From Prauserella flavalba (GTDB taxonomy: Bacteria; Actinomycetota; Actinomycetes; Mycobacteriales; Pseudonocardiaceae), in the NCBI RefSeq assembly GCF_003202235.1, contig NZ_MASU01000019.1, forward strand, positions 1 to 64,000: a DNA stretch of 64,000 nucleotides. Direction: 5' to 3'. A program made the translations under genes and the position numbers. This document shows positions 8,830 to 20,201 of this stretch, one piece after another. The notes under the pieces are model-generated. The model did no database searches and was not told the origin of the DNA. It saw only the letters and a list, made by a program, of their open reading frames with translations. Within the stretch, counting starts at the first letter, position 1, and each line of letters opens with the position of its first letter.

Positions 8830-9556
8830 TGACCAGTACGGTCCGGTCCGTCGAGGCCGAGGTGCTCTCGGCGCTGGCGACGGTGATCGACCCCGAACTG
8901 GACGAACCCGTGACCGAACTGGGCTTCGTCCGGTCGGTGACCATCGACGACAACGGCGTGGAGGTGCACCTGCGGCTGCCCACCTCGTTCTGTGCCCCCA
9001 ACTTCGCCTACCTCATGGTCGCCGACGCCTACGACGCGCTGGCGGAGGTGCCGGAGGCAGGCCGGGTGCGGGTGCTGCTCGACGACCACCACGACTCCGA
9101 CAAGATCAACAAGGGGACGGCCGCCGGGCTCGGCTACGTCGGAACCTTCGGCGTCGAGGCTGAGGACAGCCTCGACGAGCTCCGCCGCACGTTCCAGCGC
9201 AAGGCGCACCTGGCCGCGATGGAACGGTGCTGCCGTTCGGCGCTGGCCAGCGGTGCCTGGACGATCGAGGAACTGCCCCTGCTGGAGCTGTTCGACCTGC
9301 CCGTCAACCCGCTCAAGTCGGCGTTGGTGCGACGGCGCGAGGCCATCGGGCTGCCCAGCCATCCGCACGCACGCGTGCTGGTCGACCACGACGGCACGCC
9401 GATCGCGACGTCCGACGTGGCGCTGCGGTTGCGGCTGGCCGCCGCCACCCGCGTGTCCATCGAGGGCAACGCCCACTTCTGCCGGGGCCTGCTCGCGACC
9501 CGCTACGCCGGCACCGACCAGGCCACCCCGGTCGTCACCAACTCCAGGAGCCACGC

Positions 9557-9560
<4 letters not shown>
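8829..9560 (+). CDS. MIP18/DUF59-family iron-sulfur assembly-type protein
   Basis: The 243-residue product begins with a DUF59 domain (DPELDEPVTELGFVRSVTI, about 21-39) that includes the conserved Cys in SFCAPN (C55). This is the domain of PaaD, SufT and MIP18 proteins, which help insert Fe-S or iron centres. The C-terminal ~130 residues do not match any family I recognise. The place in a di-iron monooxygenase operon suggests a role in maturing MimA iron or the MimB 2Fe-2S centre, which is inference. It overlaps both neighbours by 1-4 bases. Confidence 0.8.
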
Positions 9561-12249
<2,689 letters not shown>

Positions 12250-12260
12250 GCCGTGGCTGC

Positions 12261-12290
12261 CTTCCCGCGCCTGGTACCAGGCGCGGGAAG
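12261..12290. terminator. terminator-like perfect palindrome after mimG
   Basis: A 15-bp perfect inverted repeat (CTTCCCGCGCCTGGT and its complement) with no spacer, starting 12 bases after the mimG stop and flanked by partial GTGG/CCAC pairing. It probably ends the mim operon transcript. Confidence 0.7.
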
Positions 12291-12317
12291 CCACTGGACC
12301 GCCGAAGGAGGCCGTTC

Positions 12318-12815
12318 ATGATCGACCTGGAGTACCGGGCGGGAACGATCGTGATCCGAACCCGGACAGGGCCGGTGCTGACCTCCGAGCTGCTCGAGGG
12401 CCTGAGCGCGGCCCTCACCTATGTCGGAACGGTCCATCCGATCGTCCTCACGGGCGCCGGCGGCGTGTTCGCTCCCGACCTGGACCCGGTGCCCGGCCCC
12501 GGCCGAACGCGGGCACGGGCCGGCCTGCGGCGGGTGCTTGCTGAGCTGCGCGCCCATCCGCTCCCTGTGGTGGCCGCTGTCAACGGCGACGCGGTGGGCG
12601 CCGGCTACCTGCTGGCCGAGGCCGCGGACGTCCGGGTGATGTCCGGAGGATTCCTCCAGCCCTCACCTCGGAGCGGGGTGTCCTACTGCGCGAGGACGGC
12701 GGTGACCGTGGGGCTGGTCGAACACCGGTGCCCTGCCGCGGAGCTGATCGCGGCGAGCCTGCGGCAGATCGGCCGCCTCAGCGGCGACCCGGTCATGGCG
12801 GGCAGGCCCGGCTGA
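12318..12815 (+). CDS. short crotonase (enoyl-CoA hydratase-like) protein, probably decaying
   Basis: 165 residues with a recognisable crotonase core: [16 protein letters not shown] (oxyanion segment) and [26 protein letters not shown]. Family members have about 260 residues; here the C-terminal third is missing. The Glu that normally follows the GGG segment is Tyr (GAGYLL), so hydratase activity is unlikely. It has a good ribosome site (GAAGGAGG) at ATG 12318 and lies behind the mimG terminator. It may be a remnant or a non-catalytic binding protein. Confidence 0.6.
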   Translation: MIDLEYRAGTIVIRTRTGPVLTSELLEGLSAALTYVGTVHPIVLTGAGGVFAPDLDPVPGPGRTRARAGLRRVLAELRAHPLPVVAAVNGDAVGAGYLLAEAADVRVMSGGFLQPSPRSGVSYCARTAVTVGLVEHRCPAAELIAASLRQIGRLSGDPVMAGRPG

Positions 12816-13107
12816 CGAGTTGAAGGGTGTGCGGGGTGGCACCGAGGAAGGATCGGGAGAACGCGGAGCCCACTGAGCGCGACGTCTCCGCGAGGTACGA
12901 ACCAAGCCTTGACGCGGCCGGGTCGCCGGTGAACGACCGGAGGGAGGTGCACGCGGTCTGTCTGGAGAGGGCGCACCGAACGCTGATTCGCTCTGGCTGG
13001 CAGCTCGACACGTGTTGCTGAGGGCGAACGCGTCCGGCGCGGCGAGATCGGGCCGCGCACGCCCGGATCGACGGCCCCATCCGGTTGGCGGACAACGTCC
13101 ACAATGG
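12816..13107. other. no gene seen
   Basis: About 290 bases between the short crotonase and the SDR remnant. Open frames exist on both strands, but none has a plausible start, ribosome site or recognisable protein motif. It is probably decayed coding sequence. Confidence 0.5.
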
Positions 13108-13985
13108 TCACGCGCTGGACCCGACGGAGCGCCAGGAGAAGGCGACTCCCGTGAATCCCTCGGAGGCATCCCAGAGGCGACATGCCGCGTCGGCGTCCCG
13201 CGCCCTGGCCGCGCGCTGGACCAGCTTCGGCGCGCTGCGTCCTCCAGGAAGCCGCTGGGGCCCGCATAGCTGTTTCCGGGAAGGTCGGCAACGGCGGCGT
13301 ACAGGGTCGGCAGTGCGCCGTCGTCGTCGCTCTGCGCGAGGAGGCTCGCGACCGCCTTCTGCACGACGTGGCGCACGCGTCGCCGGCCGTCGAATCTCAA
13401 CAGGTTTGTGGCCGCCATGCCGGGATGTGCGGCGGTCGCGATCACCGGTGACCCTGCCTCGGTGAGGCGTCGCTGAAGCTCCGAGGTGAACAGCAGACTG
13501 GCGAGCTTGGACTCCGCGTAGGCGGGCATCGCCCGGTATGGCCTGTGTTCCCAGTTGAGGTCGTCGAAGTCGATCGAGCCGAACCTGTGCCCGTTGGACG
13601 AGACGGTGACCACGCGGTCGCGAAGGCGTGGCAGGAGCAGGTTCGTGAGGGCGAAATGCCCGAGGTGGTTGGTCCCGAACTGCAGCTCGAAGCCGTCAGC
13701 CGTGCGGGAGAAGGGCGGGATCATAACGCCGGCGTTGTTGATCAGCAGATCGATGGGTTCGGCGAAGTCCTCGGCGAACGCCCGCACCGAGGCGAGATCG
13801 GCGAGGTGGAGCTGCCGGACGTCGACGTCGCCGGTGATCGAGGCGGCGGCCTCGCGGCCCTTGCCGGGATCGCGCACGGCGAGCACCACACGGGCCCTCT
13901 TGGCGGCCAGCGCTCGGGCGGCGGCGCGTCCGATCCCGCTGTTTCCGCCAGTGACGCCGACGAGGGATTCGTCGTGCAGCAGCGC
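13108..13985 (-). pseudogene. short-chain dehydrogenase pseudogene (frameshift, no start)
   Basis: The minus strand encodes most of an SDR of the retinol-dehydrogenase-like type: [45 protein letters not shown] and [13 protein letters not shown] (the YxxxK site). Reading stays in frame to PSGFLE near 13240; the family C-terminus (PKLVQRA...[13 protein letters not shown]) then continues in another frame to a stop at 13108, showing a one-base-type frameshift. At the 5' end the first strand is altered ([11 protein letters not shown]) and no start codon with a ribosome site precedes it. An intact paralogue is at 61640-62584. Confidence 0.8.
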
Positions 13986-14005
13986 GACCGTGCGTGGCGG
14001 GCGAC

Positions 14006-14222
14006 GATGCTGATGTGGCGCCTGGGTTGCGCGGTCAACTCCGCCGTCGGCATCTCGGGGCTTGCCCGTGAGCACGCCGACCGCTTGCGCGAGGAGCTCG
14101 ACGAGACCGCGGTTTACGCGGTTCTCGATCAGGACGCGGTCACCTACGCCGTCCACAGCGAGCCGGTGAAGCCCGTCCGAGCGCACGTGCGCCTCGGTAG
14201 CCGGCATGGCCTCTTGACGTGA
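14006..14222 (+). pseudogene. fragment of an IclR-family regulator
   Basis: About 70 codons match the start of an IclR effector domain: [21 protein letters not shown], then [44 protein letters not shown]. The DNA-binding domain is missing and the frame stops where family members would continue for about 140 residues. It abuts the SDR pseudogene tail-to-head on the opposite strand, so this block looks like a recombination scar. The intact IclR at 29564-30331 is not obviously its source. Confidence 0.7.
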
Positions 14223-14410
14223 CCACAGGCCGGGCGGTCCTCGCGACGATGACTAGGCGGAAGCGCGCTCTCGCGCACCCACTCGGCTCCGCGCAGCCAT
14301 GGTCAGTCTCCTTCGGTTCGGCCACGGCCGAACGGGCACGCTCGCTGGCAGCCTTTCGGGGCCGCGACGCCGTGGTGCCGATCCAGCTTGACGGCTGTGG
14401 TTCCGGACAA

Positions 14411-14452
14411 TATCTTGACTAACTGGTAAGGTTATTTTACTGTCCTGGACAA
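14411..14452. promoter_or_regulatory. promoter and candidate TetR operator before the lactonase operon
   Basis: TTGACT (14415-14420) and TACTGT (about 14438-14443), 17 bases apart, form a plausible -35/-10 pair. CTAACTGG (14419-14426), the complement of CCAGTTAG, overlaps the -35 and matches the core of the sites at 23812 and 24634. The rest of 14223-14410 shows nothing identifiable. Confidence 0.5.
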
Positions 14453-14471
14453 CCATGACGAGGAAGGCACG

Positions 14472-15614
14472 ATGATGTGTTCTGCGAAGGGGTGGAGGCG
14501 GCGACGATCTGCGGTTGCGCTGACGATCGCGATGGTCGCCACGGTTGCCCTGTCAGGGGGCTCGGCCAGCGCTGTCGCTGGGGGCGAAACGGAGGCGCCC
14601 GAACGCGAATGGCTGGACATCCGGGTATTCGCCGACGTGCCGGAGCCCGGTCATCCTGAGGGCATCACTGTTGCCGATGACGGCACCGTCTACGTCGGCA
14701 CCCAGCAGCACATCACCGAGCTTCCCGAGGGGCCTTCCAAGATCTTCGCCTACACCCCGGACGGAGAGTTGACCCGCGAGTATGTGATCGAAGGTCAGGA
14801 TCCGAATCGTGGTGCCGGGATCGTCGGTCTCGCTCAGGACGGCGACGGCGTCATCTACGCGCTGGATCGGTACCCGCAGCGGGTCATCGCACTCGATCCG
14901 ACGACCGGCGAGCAGCGGGACTACGCGACCTTCCGTCAGGTGAAGGATCTCTGTGTGTCCCTTCCAGCCCTGGTGCTGGTCACCCAGTGCGTCGTACCTG
15001 ACGGGCTCACCTTCGGCCCGGACGGCTCGCTCTACGTCACCGATGTCGGTCAGGGCCTGATCTGGCGAGTTCCGCCCGGCGGGGGCGAGGCCGAGGTCTG
15101 GTTCTCCGACCCGCGCATCGAAAGCATCCTTGGCGCCAACGGCATCGCCTTTGTCGACGAGGACACGCTGATGTTCGCCCAGACTCTCACCGGGCCATTC
15201 GACGGACCACTGCCCCGGGTCGACACCAGCAAGCTGTACACCCTCGACATCCGGCCGGACGGCAGTCCGGGGGCACTCGAGACGTTCTGGCAGAGCAGGC
15301 CGCTGGACGGCATGGATGGCTTCGCTATCGCGGAGTCGGGCAACATCTACATCGCCATGGCGCTCGCCAAGTCGGTCGTCGTCGTTTCCCCGCAGGGCCG
15401 GGAGATCGGTCGCAATCCGGCCAACCTCCTGGAGAACCAGCTCCAGGAGGTTCCCTTCGACGATCCGGCCTCGGTGGCGTTCTTGGGTGACCGCGTCCTG
15501 GTCACCAACCACTCGCTCTTCCTCGGCAATCCGCACTCCTTCGTGGTCCACGACGTGTACGCGGGAGAGAAGGGCAAGCCGGAGTATCGGCCGATCATCA
15601 GGGCAGGCTCATGA
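14472..15614 (+). CDS. exported SMP-30/gluconolactonase-like beta-propeller protein
   Basis: 380 residues with a Sec signal peptide: basic GWRRRRS, a hydrophobic core SAVALTIAMVATVALS, and a likely cleavage after SASA. The mature part has SMP-30/NHL propeller repeats such as GHPEGITVADDGTVYVG, LTFGPDGSLYVTDVG and GANGIAFVDEDTLMF. Family members are metal-dependent lactonases or sugar-lactone hydrolases. Its location outside the cytoplasm, at the head of a CoA-dependent catabolic operon, suggests that it opens or senses an extracellular lactone or ester substrate; this is inference. AGGAAGG precedes ATG 14472/14475, and the stop overlaps the next start (ATGA). Confidence 0.8.
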   Translation: MMCSAKGWRRRRSAVALTIAMVATVALSGGSASAVAGGETEAPEREWLDIRVFADVPEPGHPEGITVADDGTVYVGTQQHITELPEGPSKIFAYTPDGELTREYVIEGQDPNRGAGIVGLAQDGDGVIYALDRYPQRVIALDPTTGEQRDYATFRQVKDLCVSLPALVLVTQCVVPDGLTFGPDGSLYVTDVGQGLIWRVPPGGGEAEVWFSDPRIESILGANGIAFVDEDTLMFAQTLTGPFDGPLPRVDTSKLYTLDIRPDGSPGALETFWQSRPLDGMDGFAIAESGNIYIAMALAKSVVVVSPQGREIGRNPANLLENQLQEVPFDDPASVAFLGDRVLVTNHSLFLGNPHSFVVHDVYAGEKGKPEYRPIIRAGS

Positions 15615-16366
15615 CCCGCCGGTTGACGGGCAAGGCCGCGGTGGTGACGGGTGGGGCACACGGCATCGGAGCCGCGATCGTCGCCAGGTTCGTCGCCGAG
15701 GGTGCCTCGGTGACCATCGCGGACGTCGAGGAGACGGAAGGCAGGGCCCTGGCCGAACGGCTGGGGCCCGGGTGCCGGTTCGTCCCGTGCGACGTCACCC
15801 GCAGCTCTGCGGTGGCCGGGGCCGTCGACTCGACCGTGGCGGAGTTCGGCGCGCTGGATGTCATGGTCAACAACGCCGGCGTCGGCGCCGCCTCCAGTGT
15901 CGTCGAGATGGACGAGACGCAGTGGCGGCGCGTCATTCAGGTCAACCTCGACGGCACCTTCCACGGCATCAAGCACGCCGCGCCCGCGATCCGGCGAGGT
16001 GGCGGAGGAGCGATTCTCAACCTGTCCTCGATTGCCGCCGGCCGGGCGATGCGGGGGATGGCCGCCTACTCGGCGGCCAAGGCCGGCATCGAGGCGCTGA
16101 CCCGCACGGCCGCGGTCGAGCTCCGGGAGAACGGGATCCGGGTGAACGCCATCGTTCCAGGATTGGTTCAGACCGCTGCGGCCCAGCAGGGCTCGGAGGT
16201 GCTGGCACGCGGGCTCGGGATGAGCGTCGACCAGTACTTCGCCACCAGGCAGGGCCGATGGGGAACCGCGGACGAGGTCGCCGCCGTGGCCGTCCACCTC
16301 GTCAGCGACGAGGCCTCGTTCACGTCGGGCCTGCTCTACCGGATCGACAACGGCGGCACCGCATAG
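15611..16366 (+). CDS. short-chain dehydrogenase/reductase
   Basis: A classical SDR of 251 residues: cofactor motif TGGAHGIG (about 14-21), NNAGVG, the catalytic Ser in LNLSSIA and YSAAK (YxxxK). An acidic residue after strand 2 (IADVEE) favours NAD(H). It is cotranslated with the lactonase (ATGA) and followed by an acyl-CoA dehydrogenase, so it probably oxidises a hydroxyl on the pathway intermediate. The substrate is unknown. Confidence 0.88.
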   Translation: MTRRLTGKAAVVTGGAHGIGAAIVARFVAEGASVTIADVEETEGRALAERLGPGCRFVPCDVTRSSAVAGAVDSTVAEFGALDVMVNNAGVGAASSVVEMDETQWRRVIQVNLDGTFHGIKHAAPAIRRGGGGAILNLSSIAAGRAMRGMAAYSAAKAGIEALTRTAAVELRENGIRVNAIVPGLVQTAAAQQGSEVLARGLGMSVDQYFATRQGRWGTADEVAAVAVHLVSDEASFTSGLLYRIDNGGTA

Positions 16367-16429
16367 GTGTCGTGGCGGCACCTGAGCACGTGTGCGACGG
16401 AGGCCCACACCAGTACGAGAGGATCGAAT

Positions 16430-17578
16430 ATGGAGGCTGTCACAGCCGGTGACGCGGGGCGACAGGAGTTCGTCGCCGCCGTGCGCGAGTTCACCAAACG
16501 CAAGTGCGGAACCCGGGAGCAGCGGCTGGCGCTGACTGACGGCGGCCGGCTGGTCCATAGCCAGCCGCTGCACCAGGAGGTGGCCGATCTGGGCTGGGTG
16601 GGCTGCGCCCTGCCCGAGGCGTACGGAGGGGGTGGCGGAAGCGTCACCGATGCCTGTCACCTGGTGGAGGAGCTGGCGTACGGCCAGGCGCCGCTGTACG
16701 GACTGGTGATCGCCTTGGTGAGCGCCTCCGTCGTCGAACGATTCGGCACCGAGCGGCAGAAGCAGGACATTCTGGGGTCGGTGTGCCGCGGAGAGCTGCT
16801 CGCGACCGCGATCAGTGAACCCGACACCGGCTCCGACGCGGCATCACTGCGGTGCAAGGCGGAGCTGCGCGGCGGAGACTACGTCATCAACGGGCACAAA
16901 ACCTGGATCTCGTGCGCGCACCTCGCTTCGCGAATCTTCGTGCTGTGCCGGACCGCCCAGGGCGAGGATCAGCACAGCGGCATCACCATGATCGACGTGC
17001 CCGCCGACGCTCCGGGGGTGACGGTGCGGCCGATCCCCACCCTGGGCGGCGACGAGGTCAACGACGTCTACTTCACCGACGTGGTGGTGCCGGCCGATCG
17101 CGTCATCGGTGAGGTCGGCGGCGCGTGGCGGCAGATGATGAGCTGCCTCAACACTGACCGGCTCATGTGCGGGACGATGTTCCTCGGGCGTGCGCGACGC
17201 ACTTTCGACGACGCACTGGAGTACGTGCGCCAGCGGGAACAGTTCGGCAGGCCGATCGGGAGCTTCCAGGCGATCCGGCACCGGATGGCCGACCTCGCTA
17301 CCGAACTGGAGTGCTGCCGCCTGCTGGTCTATGAGCTGGCGTCCAAATTGGATGCGGATCCGAACCGGCAGGTGCCTCGCGAGGCCTCGATGGTGAAGCT
17401 CAAGGTCACCGAGACCGCCAAGCGGCTGGCCATTGAGGGCATGCAGTTGCTGGGCGGTGCAGGCTACACCAAGGAACACGACATGGAACGCCACCTTCGC
17501 GAGTCGGTGGCGGGCACCGTGTACGCGGGTACGAGCGAGATTCAGCGCGAGATCATCGGCAGGTCGTACGGCCTGTGA
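16430..17578 (+). CDS. acyl-CoA dehydrogenase family protein lacking the usual catalytic Glu
   Basis: 382 residues with normal family layout: the FAD/substrate segment ATAISEPDTGSDAASLRC and C-terminal helices with QREQFGRPIGSFQAI and LGGAGYTKEHDMERHLRE. The C-terminal motif that is Y-E-G-T in medium-chain enzymes reads YAGTSEIQ, so the Glu base is Ala. At the isovaleryl-CoA dehydrogenase alternative (LDLERL) it has NTDRL. Either Asp acts as base or the enzyme is unusual. ATG 16430 follows GAGAGGA. Operonic with the lactonases and ligase. Confidence 0.88.
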   Translation: MEAVTAGDAGRQEFVAAVREFTKRKCGTREQRLALTDGGRLVHSQPLHQEVADLGWVGCALPEAYGGGGGSVTDACHLVEELAYGQAPLYGLVIALVSASVVERFGTERQKQDILGSVCRGELLATAISEPDTGSDAASLRCKAELRGGDYVINGHKTWISCAHLASRIFVLCRTAQGEDQHSGITMIDVPADAPGVTVRPIPTLGGDEVNDVYFTDVVVPADRVIGEVGGAWRQMMSCLNTDRLMCGTMFLGRARRTFDDALEYVRQREQFGRPIGSFQAIRHRMADLATELECCRLLVYELASKLDADPNRQVPREASMVKLKVTETAKRLAIEGMQLLGGAGYTKEHDMERHLRESVAGTVYAGTSEIQREIIGRSYGL

Positions 17579-17656
17579 GTACGAGGCGCGACCAGGTGCG
17601 GGCGTGTGTTGCCGCGGCGGCGCTCGTCCCGCCGTTCGAACCGAAAGGACATGGTG

Positions 17657-18556
17657 ATGGGTAAGGAATTCCGCACGCTGGCCAAGGGCGGAGACTACTT
17701 CGAGGGCGTGCGCTGGCATAACGGTCGTTGGTACGCGTCGGATGCCTTCCGCGGCGCTGTGCTCAGCCTGGATCGGGATGGGCGGACCTCCGAGGTCATG
17801 CAGGTCGACGCGCTGTGCTCAGGCCTCGGCTGGCTTCCGGACGATTCGCTGCTCGTGGTCTCGATGAAGGACCGCCGGTTGCTGCGGCGTAGTCCGGACG
17901 GAGCGGTGACCGAGCACGCTGACCTTTCCGGGCTGTCGGAACACTGGATCAACGACATGTTCGTGGACGGGGCGGGGCGGGCGTGGGTGGGCAGCATCGG
18001 CTTCGCCATCGTCGAGGGAGCAGACCCTGTGCCCGGTGACCTGCTGTGTGCGGACCCTGACGGGGCCGTGCGGGTCGCGGCGTCCGGCCTCTGGTGTCCC
18101 AACGGCATTGTGGTCACCGGTGACGGGCGCACTCTGGTCGTGGCCGAGACGTTCGCGGGCAGGCTCACCGCTTTCACCATCGAGAACGACGGATCGCTCA
18201 CCGGCCGGCGCACCCTGGCGCAGTTCGGCGACATGCCCGAGCCGGGCGGTGCCGCCGAAATGCTCGGCGCGCTCGAGCTGGCTCCGGACGGGCTGACCAT
18301 CGACCGCGACGACCACGTATGGGTGGCCGACGCCGCAGGCCGGCGATGCGTCCGGGTCTCGCCGGACGGCCGGATCACCGACGAGGTCCCGGCGCCAGGC
18401 AGCGCCAACCTCTACTCGTGCGCTCTCGGCGGTGTCGGTGGCACCGAACTGCTGCTCGCCGTCGCCGAGGGGTTCTTCGAGGCCGCACAGGGGCTGACCG
18501 GGACGGCTTCGCTGGTGGCGACCACGGTCGATGTGCCGGTCGGCGGCGACAGCTAG
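17657..18556 (+). CDS. cytoplasmic SMP-30/gluconolactonase-family protein
   Basis: 299 residues without signal peptide, showing the SMP-30 hallmarks: FEGVRWHNGRWYASD with the N-terminal metal-ligand Glu, then LCSGLGWLPDD, LSEHWINDMFVDGAGRAWVGS, LWCPNGIVVTGDG and DHVWVADAAGRRCVRV. Such enzymes hydrolyse lactones using a divalent metal. I start at ATG 17657 because AAAGGA stands seven bases upstream; ATG 17651 is only one base away from it. It is a second lactonase in the same operon as the exported one, which fits a lactone-containing growth substrate. Confidence 0.85.
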   Translation: MGKEFRTLAKGGDYFEGVRWHNGRWYASDAFRGAVLSLDRDGRTSEVMQVDALCSGLGWLPDDSLLVVSMKDRRLLRRSPDGAVTEHADLSGLSEHWINDMFVDGAGRAWVGSIGFAIVEGADPVPGDLLCADPDGAVRVAASGLWCPNGIVVTGDGRTLVVAETFAGRLTAFTIENDGSLTGRRTLAQFGDMPEPGGAAEMLGALELAPDGLTIDRDDHVWVADAAGRRCVRVSPDGRITDEVPAPGSANLYSCALGGVGGTELLLAVAEGFFEAAQGLTGTASLVATTVDVPVGGDS

Positions 18557-18567
18557 GGAGAGACGGC

Positions 18568-20130
18568 ATGGATCCCGCACGGCTACTGCGCAGGGTCTCG
18601 CAGGACTACCGCGACCGGATCGCGGTCAAGTGCGACGACCGTGCACTGACCTATGCCGAGCTCGCCGAACGGGCGAGCCGGCTGGCGAACGCGCTGGCCG
18701 ACCGTGGTCTCGAGCAGGGCGACCGGGTCGCTCTGCTCGGCGACAACTGCCTCGAGTCGCTCGAGCAGATCGTCGGGACGGCCATCGGCGGCTTCGTCCG
18801 ATGCTCGCTGCACGCCCACGACGCGCCCGAGCGACATCGCTACCTGATCGAGCACACCGGCGCCAAGGCGCTCATCATCCAATCGCGCCACTACGAGCGG
18901 ATGGCGGGCCAGCTCGAGGACATCACCGGCCTGCGCCACGTGATCGTGCTCGGCGACACCGACGTGGCGCCAGGGGTCAGCCGGTACGACGACGTCCTCG
19001 CGGGGGCGTCCCCCGAGCAACCCGACGTGCGGCTGGAAGACGACGATCCGCACGTCATCAGGTTCTCCGCCGGTACCACGGGCTTGCCGAAGGGAATCGT
19101 GATCTCGGTCCGCGCGACGATGGGCATGGGCAACGAGTTCGCGATGGTGCTGCCCAGCTTCGACGAGGAGGATCGTTACCTCGCCGCCGGGCCACTCACG
19201 CACGCTGCCGGCATGTTCATCTATCCGTTGCTGGCCGCGGGGTCGACCACGGTCGTCATGCCGGGCTTCGACCCCGGAGGCTTCCTCGAACTCGTAGAGC
19301 GGGAAGGCGTCACCTGCACCCTGGTGGTGCCCACGATGATCCAGATGATCACCGACCACCCCGACGCGGGTACGAAGGACCTCACCAGCCTGCGAGCGGT
19401 CATGTACGGCGCGGCTCCGATATCGGAGACCACGCTCGTCAAGGCCCTCGATCTGTGGGGCAGCATCATGTATCAGCTCTACGGTCAGAGCGAGGTCGTC
19501 CCGATAGCGGTGCTCACGCCCCGGCACCACCGGGTGGACGGCCCGCAGGAACGGAACCGGCTCTCCTCGGCAGGCCGGCCGAGCCCGAACGCCTGGGTGC
19601 GGATCGAGGACGAGAACGGCAACGCACTGCCACCCGGCCAAGTCGGAGAGATCGTCGCGCACGCACCGTGCACGATGTCGGCCATCTGGAGAGACGAGGC
19701 CGGGACCGCGGCCCGGTTCACCCCCGACGGCGGGGTACGGACCAAGGACATGGGCTATGTGAGCGAGGACGGCTTCCTCTACCTCGCCGACCGCAAGGAA
19801 GACCTGATCATTTCCGGTGGGTTCAACATCTGGCCCGCCGAGCTCGAGAACGCGCTGGCCGCCCATCCCGCCGTACAGGAGGCCGCCGTCGTCGGCGTGC
19901 CCCATCCGAAGTGGGGCGAGACCCCGCACGCGGTCGTCGTGGTCCGTGAAGGCAGTGAGGTGACCGAGCAGGAGCTGATCGAGTGGACCCGGAACCGGGT
20001 TGGCTCGTACAAGAAGGTCACCGCTGTCCGGTTCGCCGACGCGCTGCCCAAAACCCCGATCGGCAAGGTGCTGCGCCGCGAGGTACGGGACAGCTTTCTC
20101 GCCGTCACCGACGGACTGGGCCGGGCCTGA
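18568..20130 (+). CDS. acyl-CoA synthetase (AMP-binding, class I adenylate-forming)
   Basis: 520 residues. The AMP/phosphate loop reads FSAGTTGLPKGIV, and the family motifs YGQSE, GYVSEDGFLYLADRKEDLIISGGFNIWPAELE and PIGKVLR (the C-terminal Lys) are present. It activates a carboxylic acid to its CoA thioester, feeding the acyl-CoA dehydrogenase, crotonase and dehydrogenase of this operon. The start at ATG 18568 follows AGGGAGAGA. Substrate not deducible; the group includes medium-chain and aromatic acid ligases. Confidence 0.9.
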   Translation: MDPARLLRRVSQDYRDRIAVKCDDRALTYAELAERASRLANALADRGLEQGDRVALLGDNCLESLEQIVGTAIGGFVRCSLHAHDAPERHRYLIEHTGAKALIIQSRHYERMAGQLEDITGLRHVIVLGDTDVAPGVSRYDDVLAGASPEQPDVRLEDDDPHVIRFSAGTTGLPKGIVISVRATMGMGNEFAMVLPSFDEEDRYLAAGPLTHAAGMFIYPLLAAGSTTVVMPGFDPGGFLELVEREGVTCTLVVPTMIQMITDHPDAGTKDLTSLRAVMYGAAPISETTLVKALDLWGSIMYQLYGQSEVVPIAVLTPRHHRVDGPQERNRLSSAGRPSPNAWVRIEDENGNALPPGQVGEIVAHAPCTMSAIWRDEAGTAARFTPDGGVRTKDMGYVSEDGFLYLADRKEDLIISGGFNIWPAELENALAAHPAVQEAAVVGVPHPKWGETPHAVVVVREGSEVTEQELIEWTRNRVGSYKKVTAVRFADALPKTPIGKVLRREVRDSFLAVTDGLGRA

Positions 20131-20201
20131 CCTCGACCGGAGACATCGATCGATCGCCCCGGCAGCGCGTCGTTGTCGGGGAGTGAGGAGCGCGCTGCAT
20201 C

